Of a stretch of DNA of 64,000 bases, positions 1 through 7,833 are shown piece after piece. The position numbers and the translations under genes are program-made. Source of the DNA: Acidobacteriota bacterium (GTDB taxonomy: Bacteria > Acidobacteriota > Blastocatellia > Pyrinomonadales > Pyrinomonadaceae); the NCBI GenBank assembly GCA_019639135.1, contig JAHBSL010000014.1, positions 62,001-126,000 of the forward strand, in the 5' to 3' direction. The notes under the pieces are model-generated. The model made no database searches, was not told where the DNA came from, and saw only the letters and a program-made list of their open reading frames with translations. Every line of letters begins with the position of its first letter. The stretch's first letter is position 1.

Positions 1-1218
1 CGTATCGACCTCGTGCTTGTCGGCATAATGGGCCAGTTCGTTGAAACTTGCGACCATTTTTTCCTCAAGCCTCTGATTGACCTGCTCCTCTGACCAGAAG
101 TAACCCATCCGGTCCTGGACCCACTCGAAGTACGAAACCGTTACGCCCCCTGCATTGCAAAGGATGTCCGGGATCACGAAAATGCCCTTGTCGTGCAATA
201 TCTTGTCGGCACGCGGCGTCGTCGGGCCGTTGGCCCCTTCGGCAAGTATCTTGCACTTGATGCGGTCGGCGTTTTCCGATGTGATCTGGTTCTCGGTCGC
301 ACACGGGGCGAGCACGTCGCACTCGATCTCAAGAAGATCCTTGTTTGAGACCACATCGCAGTCAGGGTAACCTTCCAGCGACTTATTCTTATGCAAATAG
401 TCCAGGACGTGCGGGATATTGAGACCGTTCGGATTATAGATACCATTAAAGATGTCGGAAATGGCTGTGATCTTGTATCCCTGCTTGTACATCAGCTCCG
501 CGCCGATGCCGCCGACGTTCCCGGCTCCCTGAACCACCACAGAGGTATTCTCCGGCGTCAGGTTGAACCGCTTGATCGCCTCGTTAACCGTGATCAGCAC
601 GCCGCGGCCCGTCGCTTCCCTGCGGCCGAGCGAACCTCCGAGAGCAACGGGCTTACCGGTAACGACCGCCGTAACGGTATTCCCGGCATGCATCGAGTAT
701 GTATCCATGATCCACGCCATGGTCTGCTCGTTAGTGTTCATGTCCGGTGCCGGGACGTCGAGGTCCGGACCGATGAAGTTTATGAGCTCCGCCGTGTAGC
801 GGCGCGTCAGCCTTTCAAGCTCGCCCTGCGACATTTGCTGCGGGTTGCAGATGATGCCGCCCTTTCCGCCGCCGAAGGGAACATTAACGACCGCACATTT
901 CCAGGTCATCCATGCCGCAAGCGCCTTTACCTCATCTAACGAAACGTCCGGAGCGTAGCGGATGCCGCCCTTTGCCGGCCCGCGGGCAAAATTGTGCTGA
1001 ACGCGATAGCCTTCAAAGACCTGTATATGCCCGGTGTCCATTTTCACCGGTATGTAAACCTTGATCTCTCGGCTCGGGACGCGCATCACCGCGTAGAGGT
1101 CCGGGTCGAGTCCAAGAAGCTGCGCAGCCCTGTCGAACCGTTCGCTCATCGCTTCGAACGGGTTCTTTTCATCGCTGCCCTTAAACCGCCGCATTTCATC
1201 GGCCATGGGGTTTGCCAT
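1..1218 (-). CDS. gdhA: Glu/Leu/Phe/Val dehydrogenase (glutamate dehydrogenase), 3' end outside window
   Basis: Interconverts glutamate and 2-oxoglutarate plus ammonia with NAD(P). The visible 406 codons begin [12 protein letters not shown] and include the substrate-site stretches [14 protein letters not shown] and [12 protein letters not shown] Rossmann fold with GAGNVGG follows, then a late SYFEWVQD motif. The family is usually about 420 residues, so only a short C-terminus is missing beyond base 1. The start at 1218 is the only ATG that gives the usual N-terminus. larE lies upstream on the same strand after a 57-bp gap. Family assignment is firm; cofactor preference cannot be read from the sequence. 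Confidence 0.93.
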   Translation of the reverse strand, partial: MANPMADEMRRFKGSDEKNPFEAMSERFDRAAQLLGLDPDLYAVMRVPSREIKVYIPVKMDTGHIQVFEGYRVQHNFARGPAKGGIRYAPDVSLDEVKALAAWMTWKCAVVNVPFGGGKGGIICNPQQMSQGELERLTRRYTAELINFIGPDLDVPAPDMNTNEQTMAWIMDTYSMHAGNTVTAVVTGKPVALGGSLGRREATGRGVLITVNEAIKRFNLTPENTSVVVQGAGNVGGIGAELMYKQGYKITAISDIFNGIYNPNGLNIPHVLDYLHKNKSLEGYPDCDVVSNKDLLEIECDVLAPCATENQITSENADRIKCKILAEGANGPTTPRADKILHDKGIFVIPDILCNAGGVTVSYFEWVQDRMGYFWSEEQVNQRLEEKMVASFNELAHYADKHEVDT

Positions 1219-1275
1219 TTCTTATCGATTCTCCAAATTATACCGGCGGCCATCTGCCGCCATTTAATTAAGTAA

Positions 1276-2115
1276 CTATCCTTTTGCAGGGTTCATCGAT
1301 CCCGATCGAAAGCCTTCCAGGTCAAGCGTTACATACTTGAACCCCAGCGGCTTCATCTCACCGGCCAGTTGCTCGATCACCGCGGGCACAAGCAAACGCT
1401 CGAACTCGCTTTTTGCGACCTCGATGCGGGCAAGGTCGCCATGAACGCGAAGCCGGAACTCGTGAAATCCGTGTCGGCGAATTATCTCTTCGCCCTTTTC
1501 AATCGCCGAGAGTCTTCTGAGCGAGACGGGAGTTCCCGGTGCGATCCGCGATGCAAGGCACGGGCTTGCCGGTAGTTCGGCGGTCTCGAGCCCATGTATT
1601 CGGCTCATCTCTCGTATCTCCGCCTTGCTGAAACCAAGTTCGGCGAGCGGGCTGCGGACGTTCTTTAGCTCGGCTGCCCTGCGGCCGGGCCTGTGGTCGC
1701 TAAGGTCGTCGGCGTTCGTTCCGTCAAGCACAATGGCATCTGCACCGCTCGCGATCTCTGCCAATACGCCGTAAAGCTCGTCCTTGCAGAAAAAGCACCG
1801 GTCGCCTGCATTCGCCCGGTACTTCTCACTTTCTATTTCGCGTGTTTCGACCGTCCGCCATCGAAGGCCGTGGCGAAGGGCAAAGCTCTCTGCCTGCTGC
1901 CGCTGATACCCGGAGACGCTTGGAGAGATGCCGGTAACGGCCTCGGCCGCGTCGCCGAGTTCGTCTTTCGCGACCCATGCCAGATATGAACTGTCAACGC
2001 CGCCCGAGTAGGCGACCAACACCGAACCGAAACTACGCATCAAAGCCCTTAATTCCTGCTCTTTACCGGATCGTGCCGGTGAAACGCCGTGGGCGGATTT
2101 GATTTCGGTCTGCAT
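1276..2115 (-). CDS. larE: ATP-dependent sacrificial sulfur transferase LarE, three-cysteine type
   Basis: A 279-residue PP-loop enzyme. The adenylation motif SGGVDS is at residues 37-42. LarE donates sulfur to the nickel-pincer nucleotide cofactor of lactate racemase and related enzymes. Cysteines stand at 107 and 110 (RCFFCKDEL) and at 186 (SPCLASR). In the single-cysteine type only the SPCLASR cysteine is present and is consumed. The three-cysteine set resembles the iron-sulfur-cluster LarE described from Thermotoga. No larA, larB or larC lies in this window, so its partners are elsewhere or the gene serves another Ni-pincer enzyme. Confidence 0.9.
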   Translation of the reverse strand: MQTEIKSAHGVSPARSGKEQELRALMRSFGSVLVAYSGGVDSSYLAWVAKDELGDAAEAVTGISPSVSGYQRQQAESFALRHGLRWRTVETREIESEKYRANAGDRCFFCKDELYGVLAEIASGADAIVLDGTNADDLSDHRPGRRAAELKNVRSPLAELGFSKAEIREMSRIHGLETAELPASPCLASRIAPGTPVSLRRLSAIEKGEEIIRRHGFHEFRLRVHGDLARIEVAKSEFERLLVPAVIEQLAGEMKPLGFKYVTLDLEGFRSGSMNPAKG

Positions 2116-2287
2116 CGAACTACGCGCTAGGAACTTTGTACCGACATCGATACAAAGCCAAAATCTTAACGTAGCAAAATGCGGTTAGCAACCGTCTAGG
2201 TTCGAAAATGCGAACCCGCGGAAACGGGCGAAAAATTTAACTTTTATCGGGCCTGCGTGATATCATCAAGGCTCCAAGTTCAACATC

Positions 2288-3733
2288 GTGGTTCAGCACT
2301 CAAAATTCCGGTCGGCTATCGAAACGGGGCGTCCTTTCGCCCTTGTGATGCTTATTCTTTGCCTGTGCATCTTTGCCTCTGAGCCTTTCGCCCAGGAAGA
2401 GACCGACCCGACCGCCGACGCCATCGCTTTGTTCGAGGAAGGACAGGACTTGCACGAAAAAGGCAACCTTCGCGGAGCTATCGAGCTTTACACGAAAGCC
2501 CTCGCGCTGATACCCGAGTTTCCCGAGGCCGAACTGCAGAAAGGCAATGCGCATCTCTCGTTAAAAGAGACGCCCGAGGCGGAGGCCGCGTTTCGGCGTG
2601 CCGTCGAACTTCGCGAAGATTGGTCGCTTGCCCTTGCCTCTCTCGGGTCGCTGCTCGTGCAAAAGGGCGAATTTGCCGAGGCAGAGCCGCTGCTCGCGAA
2701 AGCGATCAAGCTCGACGAGCAAAACTATCCTGCGCTCTCGGCGATGGCGGAACTTCGCCTGCGGACGAACGCATCCGAAGCGATTCTTCGTGAGCTGCTC
2801 ACGACGTTGGCTGCGTTGACCTCCGGCAAAGTGAACCCGCCGGCATTGGCATGGGCTTCGCGGGCGGCCATCGAGAACCGGCTCGGCGATCTTCGCTCGG
2901 CAAAGGCAAGCATTAGACGGGCTCTCGCCATCGAACCTTCGAGTATTTCCGCTCTAGGCGAAGCGGCGGATATCGCACTTCGGGAGAACGACCCGGCGAG
3001 TGCCGAAGAGTTTGCCCGCCGCCTTGAAGCGGCCGGCGGCGATGCTGACTCGGTGAGGCTTTTCCGAGCGAGAGCACTTCTGCTTCGCGATGACGTTGCC
3101 GGGGCGGAGAAGGTATTGGCCTCCGTTTCGCCCGACAACAAGGACGCCTCGAAGCTGCTCGAACGCATACGCGCATCCGCCGCGGTCGATCCCGCCGAAC
3201 TTGAAAAAGAGCTTGAGACAAAGCCGAACGATCCGGCCATTCTCGGAAGGCTTTGCACGCTTTACCGCCGCAGCGACCCGCCTAAAGCATTGCAGTATTG
3301 CCAGGCGGCTTACAATGCGGAGCCTGGCAATACCGGGCACGCGGTCGGCTTCGCGGCTGCTCTTGTGCAGGCAAAGAACTTCGCCGCCGCTGCTGAGCTT
3401 CTGAAAAAGCTCGCGGCGACCGAACCGGAGAATGCGACCATCAGGGCGAACCTCGCTACCGCCCTTTTCCAACTTCGCCGCTATCAGGAGGCAAAGCTAG
3501 AGTTTCTCTGGCTTATTAAACGCCAACCGGACCTCGCGGCCGCGTATTATTTCCTGGGCGTCGCCCACGACAACCTCGGGGAATATTTGGACGCGATGGC
3601 GAACTATCAGGAGTTTCTTCGCCGAGCGAAAATTGCCGAGTTCAAGGACGAGATCGACCGGATAAATCTCCGGCTGCCGGCTCTCGACCGCCTGATAAAA
3701 TCGGGTAAGGGAAAGAAAACTAACGAAGAATAA
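2288..3733 (+). CDS. Secreted tetratricopeptide-repeat protein
   Basis: A 481-residue protein made almost entirely of TPR helices. Clear repeats start at about residue 45 (ALFEEGQDLHEKGNLRGAIE) and continue through the middle. A second set lies at about 330-465. A hydrophobic segment at residues 20-36 ending in FAQ looks like a signal peptide, so it probably acts in the periplasm as a binding scaffold. The start is GTG at 2288; a later start at the internal Met of the signal peptide is possible. It is followed after 2 bp by two small secreted proteins, suggesting one operon. Confidence 0.8.
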   Translation: MVQHSKFRSAIETGRPFALVMLILCLCIFASEPFAQEETDPTADAIALFEEGQDLHEKGNLRGAIELYTKALALIPEFPEAELQKGNAHLSLKETPEAEAAFRRAVELREDWSLALASLGSLLVQKGEFAEAEPLLAKAIKLDEQNYPALSAMAELRLRTNASEAILRELLTTLAALTSGKVNPPALAWASRAAIENRLGDLRSAKASIRRALAIEPSSISALGEAADIALRENDPASAEEFARRLEAAGGDADSVRLFRARALLLRDDVAGAEKVLASVSPDNKDASKLLERIRASAAVDPAELEKELETKPNDPAILGRLCTLYRRSDPPKALQYCQAAYNAEPGNTGHAVGFAAALVQAKNFAAAAELLKKLAATEPENATIRANLATALFQLRRYQEAKLEFLWLIKRQPDLAAAYYFLGVAHDNLGEYLDAMANYQEFLRRAKIAEFKDEIDRINLRLPALDRLIKSGKGKKTNEE

Positions 3734-3735
3734 CG

Positions 3736-4317
3736 ATGACCTATTCCAGAAAAACACCGCCATTTGCCAATACAGGAAGCCGGGCCCGCTCGGCAGCACG
3801 GCAGGCGGTGTTTTTATGTTTCGTCATAGTTCTCTCGACACTCGCGGCCGCGACCGCCTCTGCACAGGACGACCCGCCGCAGTATGAGCTTGCACCTCCG
3901 CCGCTGATGGTGATGTCAAAGGACGAACGCGACAAGCTCGACGCTGAACAGGGAATCAGAAAGCGAACCCAGCTCGCCCTCGAGCTAATGGACGCACGCG
4001 TTCGGCTTGCTGAAGCAGCCAACACCCGCGACGACCTTAACGAGATGTTCTCGCACCTTGGGGCATTCTCGGCGATCATGGAAGACACTCTTGCATTTCT
4101 GAAAACGGCGGACCGGAATCGCGGCCGCACGCTCGATAATTTCAAACGGCTCGAGATCGGACTTCGCCGCTTCTCGCCCCGGCTTGAACTCATCCGCCGC
4201 GAGTTACCGCTGACGCACGAATTTTACGTCCGCACTCTGCTCCGTCAGCTTCGCGACGCGCGCTCGCGGGCACTCGATCCGTTTTTTGATGATTCGGTCA
4301 TCCGTAATAACACCTGA
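3736..4317 (+). CDS. Small secreted helical protein, unknown function
   Basis: A 193-residue protein. It has a basic N-terminus and a hydrophobic stretch (about residues 24-43) ending ATASAQ, a good Sec signal peptide. The mature part is charged and predicted helical, without cysteines or catalytic motifs that I recognise. The ATG lies 2 bp after the TPR gene stop, and the next gene begins 2 bp after its own stop, so the three are very likely co-transcribed. It resembles the next protein in size and layout and may be a distant paralogue, but I see no strong sequence match. Confidence 0.7.
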   Translation: MTYSRKTPPFANTGSRARSAARQAVFLCFVIVLSTLAAATASAQDDPPQYELAPPPLMVMSKDERDKLDAEQGIRKRTQLALELMDARVRLAEAANTRDDLNEMFSHLGAFSAIMEDTLAFLKTADRNRGRTLDNFKRLEIGLRRFSPRLELIRRELPLTHEFYVRTLLRQLRDARSRALDPFFDDSVIRNNT

Positions 4318-4319
4318 AT

Positions 4320-4868
4320 ATGAAGCGTTCCTATTTTTATCCGCTATGCCTCATCGCCCTGACGCTCGTCGCCGGAGCCGGCGAAAGCTCCGCACAGCGC
4401 GACTACATGACCGAGGAGGAGATCGAGATCGTCCGCGACGCGCAGGACATCGATCTTCGCATCGACGTGCTGACGAAGATGATCGACAGGCGGCTGGCTG
4501 CTCTCGGGATAGAACATGGCGGCTGGAAGAACGCCGCGAAGGAAGACCCGAAATGGGGGCCGCTGCCGAAGGGCTCGCGTGCGGAACTGCTGACGGACAT
4601 TCGGCGGCTGATCGAGAAGGCGATCGACGACATCGAGGCCATCGCCGACCGCGACGACCGCGCACTTGAACAGAACAAGACCGGCGGAAAGCTCTTTCCG
4701 AAAGCCGTTCATATGCTCGACGCCGCAGGCCAACGCTACGCCGCCATCTTTAAGAAACTGCTTGACGGCAACCCCGAAGAACGCGAACGCGGCGTCCTGC
4801 TAAACTCCATCGACCTCTGTGACCAAATAAACGCCGCCGCCAAAACCATCCCAAAACCAAAGAAATGA
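4320..4868 (+). CDS. Small secreted helical protein, unknown function
   Basis: A 182-residue protein with a signal peptide (MKRSYFYPLCLIALTLVAGA, cleavage likely after ESSAQ). The mature part is helical and rich in Asp, Glu, Lys and Arg (IDLRIDVLTKMIDRRLAALG near the start), ending in a lysine-rich tail. It is the third gene of the TPR operon. With the TPR protein it could form a periplasmic complex, but only gene order supports that. No family was recognised. Confidence 0.7.
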   Translation: MKRSYFYPLCLIALTLVAGAGESSAQRDYMTEEEIEIVRDAQDIDLRIDVLTKMIDRRLAALGIEHGGWKNAAKEDPKWGPLPKGSRAELLTDIRRLIEKAIDDIEAIADRDDRALEQNKTGGKLFPKAVHMLDAAGQRYAAIFKKLLDGNPEERERGVLLNSIDLCDQINAAAKTIPKPKK

Positions 4869-4916
4869 CCGCCGGAGTCTGGCAAGGGTCCTTTTCTCTC
4901 GAGTCATTTCCTACCT

Positions 4917-5387
4917 TTAATCCATCAGAGTCATTGGCTTCAGATCCTCATGCTTACAAGGATCATAGTCGGTCGAATAATGCTCCCTCATGTCGCTCGA
5001 AGCGTATCCACGCTCCATCGTTAGGGTTTGGTTGTGACCGTTCCCTTCGACGATATCGAAAGATACCAGCATTCGTTTGAACCCGTATTTTTCTGAGAGC
5101 ATACGGTATTGGCCTGCTGGCAGAACCCGTGATGTGAAATGCCCTGCCGCGTCGGTTCTCCCTTTTACGACCAATTCCCATTTGTCTTGTTTTCGTTTGT
5201 GCGGGCGCTCGATCCTCACGCGTACCCCGTTAACCGGTTTGCCGTCGCATGAAGGATCGACAAACGTGAAGCTCGCAGTTCTTGCTTGTAGGTTAGCTCC
5301 ATTGTCCGACACTACCTGGAACGCACCAGGAACCGGCAAAAGAACGAAAACCACCAGGGCTACGATTGTCGTCCAAACTCGCTGCAC
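4917..5387 (-). CDS. Secreted protein with carboxypeptidase-regulatory-like beta-sandwich
   Basis: A 156-residue protein. The N-terminal hydrophobic segment (TTIVALVVFVLLPVPGAF) is a signal peptide. The middle reads like a transthyretin or carboxypeptidase-regulatory-like fold: a phrase about a conserved modification (GKPVNGVRVRIE) followed by GRTDAAGHF and a LPAGQYRM turn. Such domains usually bind or display at the cell surface. It converges with the TPR operon. Nothing shows a specific ligand. Confidence 0.65.
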   Translation of the reverse strand: MQRVWTTIVALVVFVLLPVPGAFQVVSDNGANLQARTASFTFVDPSCDGKPVNGVRVRIERPHKRKQDKWELVVKGRTDAAGHFTSRVLPAGQYRMLSEKYGFKRMLVSFDIVEGNGHNQTLTMERGYASSDMREHYSTDYDPCKHEDLKPMTLMD

Positions 5388-5470
5388 GTTAATTCAGAAG
5401 ATTCGCCAGTTCAATAATAAGTTGCTTTGATCGGAAAAAGACTAGATCATTACGGAAGCGAACCGAGTCT

Positions 5471-5511
5471 CTAAGCCACCACGTTCTCCGCATCAACGAA
5501 GAGCTTCGCAA
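5471..5511 (-). pseudogene. Copy of the pntB 3' end
   Basis: Read on the minus strand it gives AKLFVDAENVVA and TAG. The real pntB end at 9244-9300 gives [19 protein letters not shown]. The match is short, but a second copy at 8532-8594 has the same AAGCTCTTCGTTGATGCG and the same neighbouring repeat, which makes chance unlikely. It has lost the last seven or so codons. Confidence 0.6.
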
Positions 5512-5514
5512 AAA

Positions 5515-5570
5515 CTCCCCTCCTTACGAAGGAGGGGTGGCACCCGCTTCGGGTGACGGGGTGGTTCTCT
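5515..5570 (+). repeat. DUF559-associated hairpin repeat, copy R1
   Basis: It starts CTCCCCTCCTTACGAAGGAG, has a small internal palindrome (ACCCGCTTCGGGT) and ends GGGGTGGTTCTCT. Nearly the same 56 bp occurs on the minus strand at 9177-9232, with variants at 8600-8667 and 8709-8760. The end GGTGGTTCTCT also forms the last codons of the DUF559 reading frame. Confidence 0.8.
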
Positions 5571-5586
5571 GCGTCCAACCGAAGTT
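5524..5586 (-). pseudogene. 3' remnant of a DUF559 nuclease gene
   Basis: The minus-strand reading NFGWTQRTTPSPEAG matches the C-terminus of the intact DUF559 protein at 8762-9163 (NFGWTERTTLSD). Only the last few codons and the repeat remain; the frame runs through the repeat to TAA at 5524. It shows that a DUF559 cassette once stood here too. Confidence 0.6.
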
Positions 5587-5653
5587 GCCGTGCGATCCGC
5601 TTCTGCTCCGTCGGCACCCGCCGTCATTATCCAGCATGTTCCCAACGATCAAC

Positions 5654-5746
5654 GGCCACGTCCAACCCGAAAACGTCGCGGAGGTCGTTGAGGAGCATCT
5701 TGAGAAGGGAAGCGTGGTCGAGAGACTGGCGTTTATGGAGCTATGA
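5654..5746 (+). pseudogene. C-terminal remnant of a thioredoxin-like 2Fe-2S ferredoxin
   Basis: The plus strand encodes GHVQPENVAEVVEEHLEK followed by GSVVERLAFMEL and TGA. The intact ferredoxin at 26754-27152 ends AQVQAEDVSEIIESHLER, GEVVERLALIGE. No cysteine-bearing part remains upstream, where the DUF559 fossil sits. It may be a gene tail of the same kind as the pntA, gcvPB and metH tails described below, from a host gene not in this window. Confidence 0.65.
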
Positions 5747-5758
5747 GAAAATCGACGA

Positions 5759-6235
5759 TCAGTTTGATCTTCTTAGGTTTGAAAGTCTGTTAGTCAGAAA
5801 ACCGATTATCGCGCCGTCAATAATGCTTGGTATCAACAGAACGGCAAGGAATATCAAACCATAATACATTACAAGAACAGAAAAGGCAGAAGTTGCGAAT
5901 TCGAAAAAACCTTTAAATTGGTGTGCTGGCGGCCGTTCAACAAACGTGAGATGTAGAGTGAAGCTAAGTATGATCACTAAGACCAACGCAATCAGAATCA
6001 CGCATCCTAAAACGCCGCCTCGAAACGTTTTCAGCCCGAAGCGTCCGGCGATGATACCGCAGATCAGACCGTGTGATCCGAGAAAAGCGATCAACCTTAA
6101 CATTGAATACACGTCGCCCAAAATATCGACTGCAAGAAATGTTTTCAGGAGCGACGCTATGAAGAAAGCCATAACTGTCCCCACCACTGTACCAGTCACG
6201 ACTCCTAAGAATGCACGATGAGAGTTTCTCATCAT
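5759..6235 (-). CDS. Small integral membrane protein, unknown function
   Basis: About 158 residues with four hydrophobic helices (roughly at AFLGVVTGTVVGTVMAFFIA, LIAFLGSHGLICGIIAG, VLGCVILIALVLVIILSF and VLVMYYGLIFLAVLLIPSII). Glycines in several helices suggest tight packing. I chose the ATG at 6235 because GAGG lies 10 bp upstream. An upstream TTG- or ATG-started extension to 6292 would run through the putative promoter. No catalytic motif was seen. The insertion sequence ends just upstream of its -35 box. Confidence 0.6.
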   Translation of the reverse strand: MMRNSHRAFLGVVTGTVVGTVMAFFIASLLKTFLAVDILGDVYSMLRLIAFLGSHGLICGIIAGRFGLKTFRGGVLGCVILIALVLVIILSFTLHLTFVERPPAHQFKGFFEFATSAFSVLVMYYGLIFLAVLLIPSIIDGAIIGFLTNRLSNLRRSN

Positions 6236-6262
6236 ATATCCACGACCTCGCCAACGTCGTTG

Positions 6263-6292
6263 ATAATACACCAATTTCGGTGTTCTTAACAA
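6263..6292 (-). promoter_or_regulatory. Putative promoter with operator palindrome for the membrane protein gene
   Basis: The minus strand shows TTGTTA (6287-6292), an 18-bp spacer and TATTAT (6263-6268), 28 bp before the ATG at 6235. An inverted repeat, ACACC and GGTGT around six bases (6268-6283), lies inside the spacer, where a repressor would block polymerase. It was read by eye; there is no experimental support. Confidence 0.4.
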
Positions 6293-6309
6293 CGTTTTGT
6301 TATATATCG
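6293..6309. repeat. Left target-site duplication of the insertion sequence
   Basis: CGTTTTGTTATATATCG here recurs exactly at 7798-7814. With one more matching base at each end, 19 bp are shared (6292-6310 and 7797-7815). Confidence 0.8.
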
Positions 6310-6429
6310 TGTAGTTAGCACATCATATGTCCGGTTGGAGTAGCAGATGAGATGTCCGCTTTCGGCGGTTGAGGGAAACAGGACAATAGCTTAGGAGAAA
6401 AGCTATGAGAATGTACCCGGAGACGAGCA

Positions 6430-7722
6430 GTGGAGAAAGCGATGAAGCGACAGGAGATCATATTGAGGGCGTATGCGGGGAAGATCAGCTGGATCGAGGC
6501 AGCGGAGATATTGGGGTATAGTGCGAGGCACCTGAGGCGATTGCGGGAGAAGTATGAGGAATATGGGTTTGAGGGGTTGTTCGACGGGCGAATGGGGAAG
6601 GTGAGTCCGAGGCGGATACCGGTGGCGGTGGTGGAGGAGGTGCTGAGGCTGTACCGCGATGAGTATTTTGATTTCAACGTGCGGCATTTTCAGGAGAAGC
6701 TTGGGGAGGAGCACTCGATCATGATCAGCTATACGTGGGTGAGGAATCTACTGCAGGAAGCAGGGCTGGTGGCGAAAAAGCGGCCTCGGAAAAAGCATCG
6801 GAAGCGACGCGAGCGGAAGCCTGTGCGGGGGATGATGCTGCACATCGATGGTTCCGAGCACAAGTGGTTTGCCGGCGACGGGCGGCGATACGATCTGATC
6901 GTAGTGATGGACGACGCGACAAGCGAGATCTATTACGCCCAGCTGGTCGATGAGGAATCGACCGCGACGTGCATGAGAGCGATCCGCGAGGTAGTGGAAA
7001 AGCAAGGCGTATTTTGCAGTCTTTATTCGGACCGGGCGAGTCATTTCTGGACGACGCCGAAGGCCGGAGAGCCTGTGGACAGGCAGGCACTGACGCAGAT
7101 CGGGAGAGCCTTGCGGGAACTCGGCATTCGGATGATCGCAGCTTACAGCCCGCAAGCCAGAGGCCGAAGCGAGAGGAGTTTCCGCACCTGGCAGGGACGC
7201 CTCCCGCAGGAACTGAGGATCAGGAACATCACCACGCTCGAAGAGGCGAACCGGTTCCTGGAGCGCAGCTATGTGCGGGAGTTCAACAGGAAGTTCACCG
7301 TGCCTGCGGCCGAGCCGGATGCATCGGCGTTCGTCCCCTCGACGAGCGATCTCGAACGGGTCTTCTCTATTCAGACCGAGCGGACCGCCGGCCGCGACAA
7401 CACCGTCAGTTATATGGGGATGACCCTGCAGATCGAGAAACAGTCATGGCACGGCTCGATGGCCGGCTGCCAAGTGATGGTCTATAAACACCTCGACGAC
7501 ACCATCACCATCGGCTTCGGGCCGCACCAACTCGGCCGCTTCGCAGCCGACGGCAGACCGCTCAAGAGATCCAAAATGAAGAAAAACAAAGCTGTGGAAA
7601 TGCCGCTCATGAGGAAATGTGGAAAATCAAAAAACGATTTCCCACAGTCCCTCAATCGCTTGGAAAAGCCTCAAAGCAGGCTTTCCCACATTCCCACAGC
7701 TGCTACGACTGCTCGTATCTAA
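6430..7722 (+). CDS. ISNCY/IS1202-family DDE transposase
   Basis: A 430-residue transposase with an N-terminal helix-turn-helix (ISWIEAAEILGYSARHLRRL). An RNase-H-like core follows, with the acidic triad in IDGSEH, YSDRASHF and GRSERSFRTW. It cuts and joins element ends. GTG at 6430 has GGAG 7 bp upstream; ATG at 6442 also has GGAG, so the first four residues are uncertain. The last 45 residues are basic and encoded by DNA with several inverted repeats, a stretch that may serve the DNA rather than the protein. Confidence 0.9.
   Translation: MEKAMKRQEIILRAYAGKISWIEAAEILGYSARHLRRLREKYEEYGFEGLFDGRMGKVSPRRIPVAVVEEVLRLYRDEYFDFNVRHFQEKLGEEHSIMISYTWVRNLLQEAGLVAKKRPRKKHRKRRERKPVRGMMLHIDGSEHKWFAGDGRRYDLIVVMDDATSEIYYAQLVDEESTATCMRAIREVVEKQGVFCSLYSDRASHFWTTPKAGEPVDRQALTQIGRALRELGIRMIAAYSPQARGRSERSFRTWQGRLPQELRIRNITTLEEANRFLERSYVREFNRKFTVPAAEPDASAFVPSTSDLERVFSIQTERTAGRDNTVSYMGMTLQIEKQSWHGSMAGCQVMVYKHLDDTITIGFGPHQLGRFAADGRPLKRSKMKKNKAVEMPLMRKCGKSKNDFPQSLNRLEKPQSRLSHIPTAATTARI
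7591..7700. repeat. Nested inverted repeats at the transposase 3' end
   Basis: GCTGTGGAAATG (7591-7602) pairs with CATTCCCACAGC (7689-7700), one mismatch. TGTGGAAA (7618-7625) faces TTTCCCACA (about 7637-7645). One copy on the minus strand reads TTTTCCACA, the relaxed DnaA-box consensus. Confidence 0.55.
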
Positions 7723-7797
7723 CTATGAGGGCCAAAGAATTCAAAACCGGACATCTAATGTGCTAATAAAACCGGACATCTTCATTTGCTATTAACA

Positions 7798-7814
7798 CGT
7801 TTTGTTATATATCG
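7798..7814. repeat. Right target-site duplication of the insertion sequence
   Basis: Exact second copy of the 17-bp sequence at 6293-6309. Confidence 0.8.
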
Positions 7815-7833
7815 TTTACTACGGGGTTTTCTT

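Larger units (their letters stand above)
5388..5758. other. Gene-poor stretch packed with fossils
   Basis: No intact gene. It holds, in order, a pntB 3'-end copy (5471-5511), a hairpin repeat of the DUF559-associated family (5515-5570), the last codons of a DUF559 gene (5524-5586, minus) and the tail of a 2Fe-2S ferredoxin gene (5654-5746, plus). The left boundary of the accessory hot spot lies here. Confidence 0.7.
6310..7797 (+). mobile_element. Insertion sequence, IS1202/ISNCY type, about 1488 bp
   Basis: Complete element with one transposase. Both ends read TGT inward. They carry imperfect inverted repeats made of two tandem blocks of the form TAGCA-AT then ATGTCCGG: left at about 6314-6358, right at about 7744-7793. 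The target duplication is 17 bp (up to 19), much longer than for most insertion sequences. The IS1202 group is known for long duplications. Intact ends and an exact duplication suggest recent insertion. The element boundary could shift by one or two bases because IS ends and duplication overlap. Confidence 0.85.

Noticed and set aside
391..939. Plus-strand frame over the left edge
   Set aside because: Antisense to glutamate dehydrogenase, which is unmistakable on the minus strand.
6292..6310. Insertion sequence target as a Xer/dif site
   Set aside because: Some IS1202-family members insert beside Xer sites, but this AT-rich target does not show the two 11-bp dif arms.
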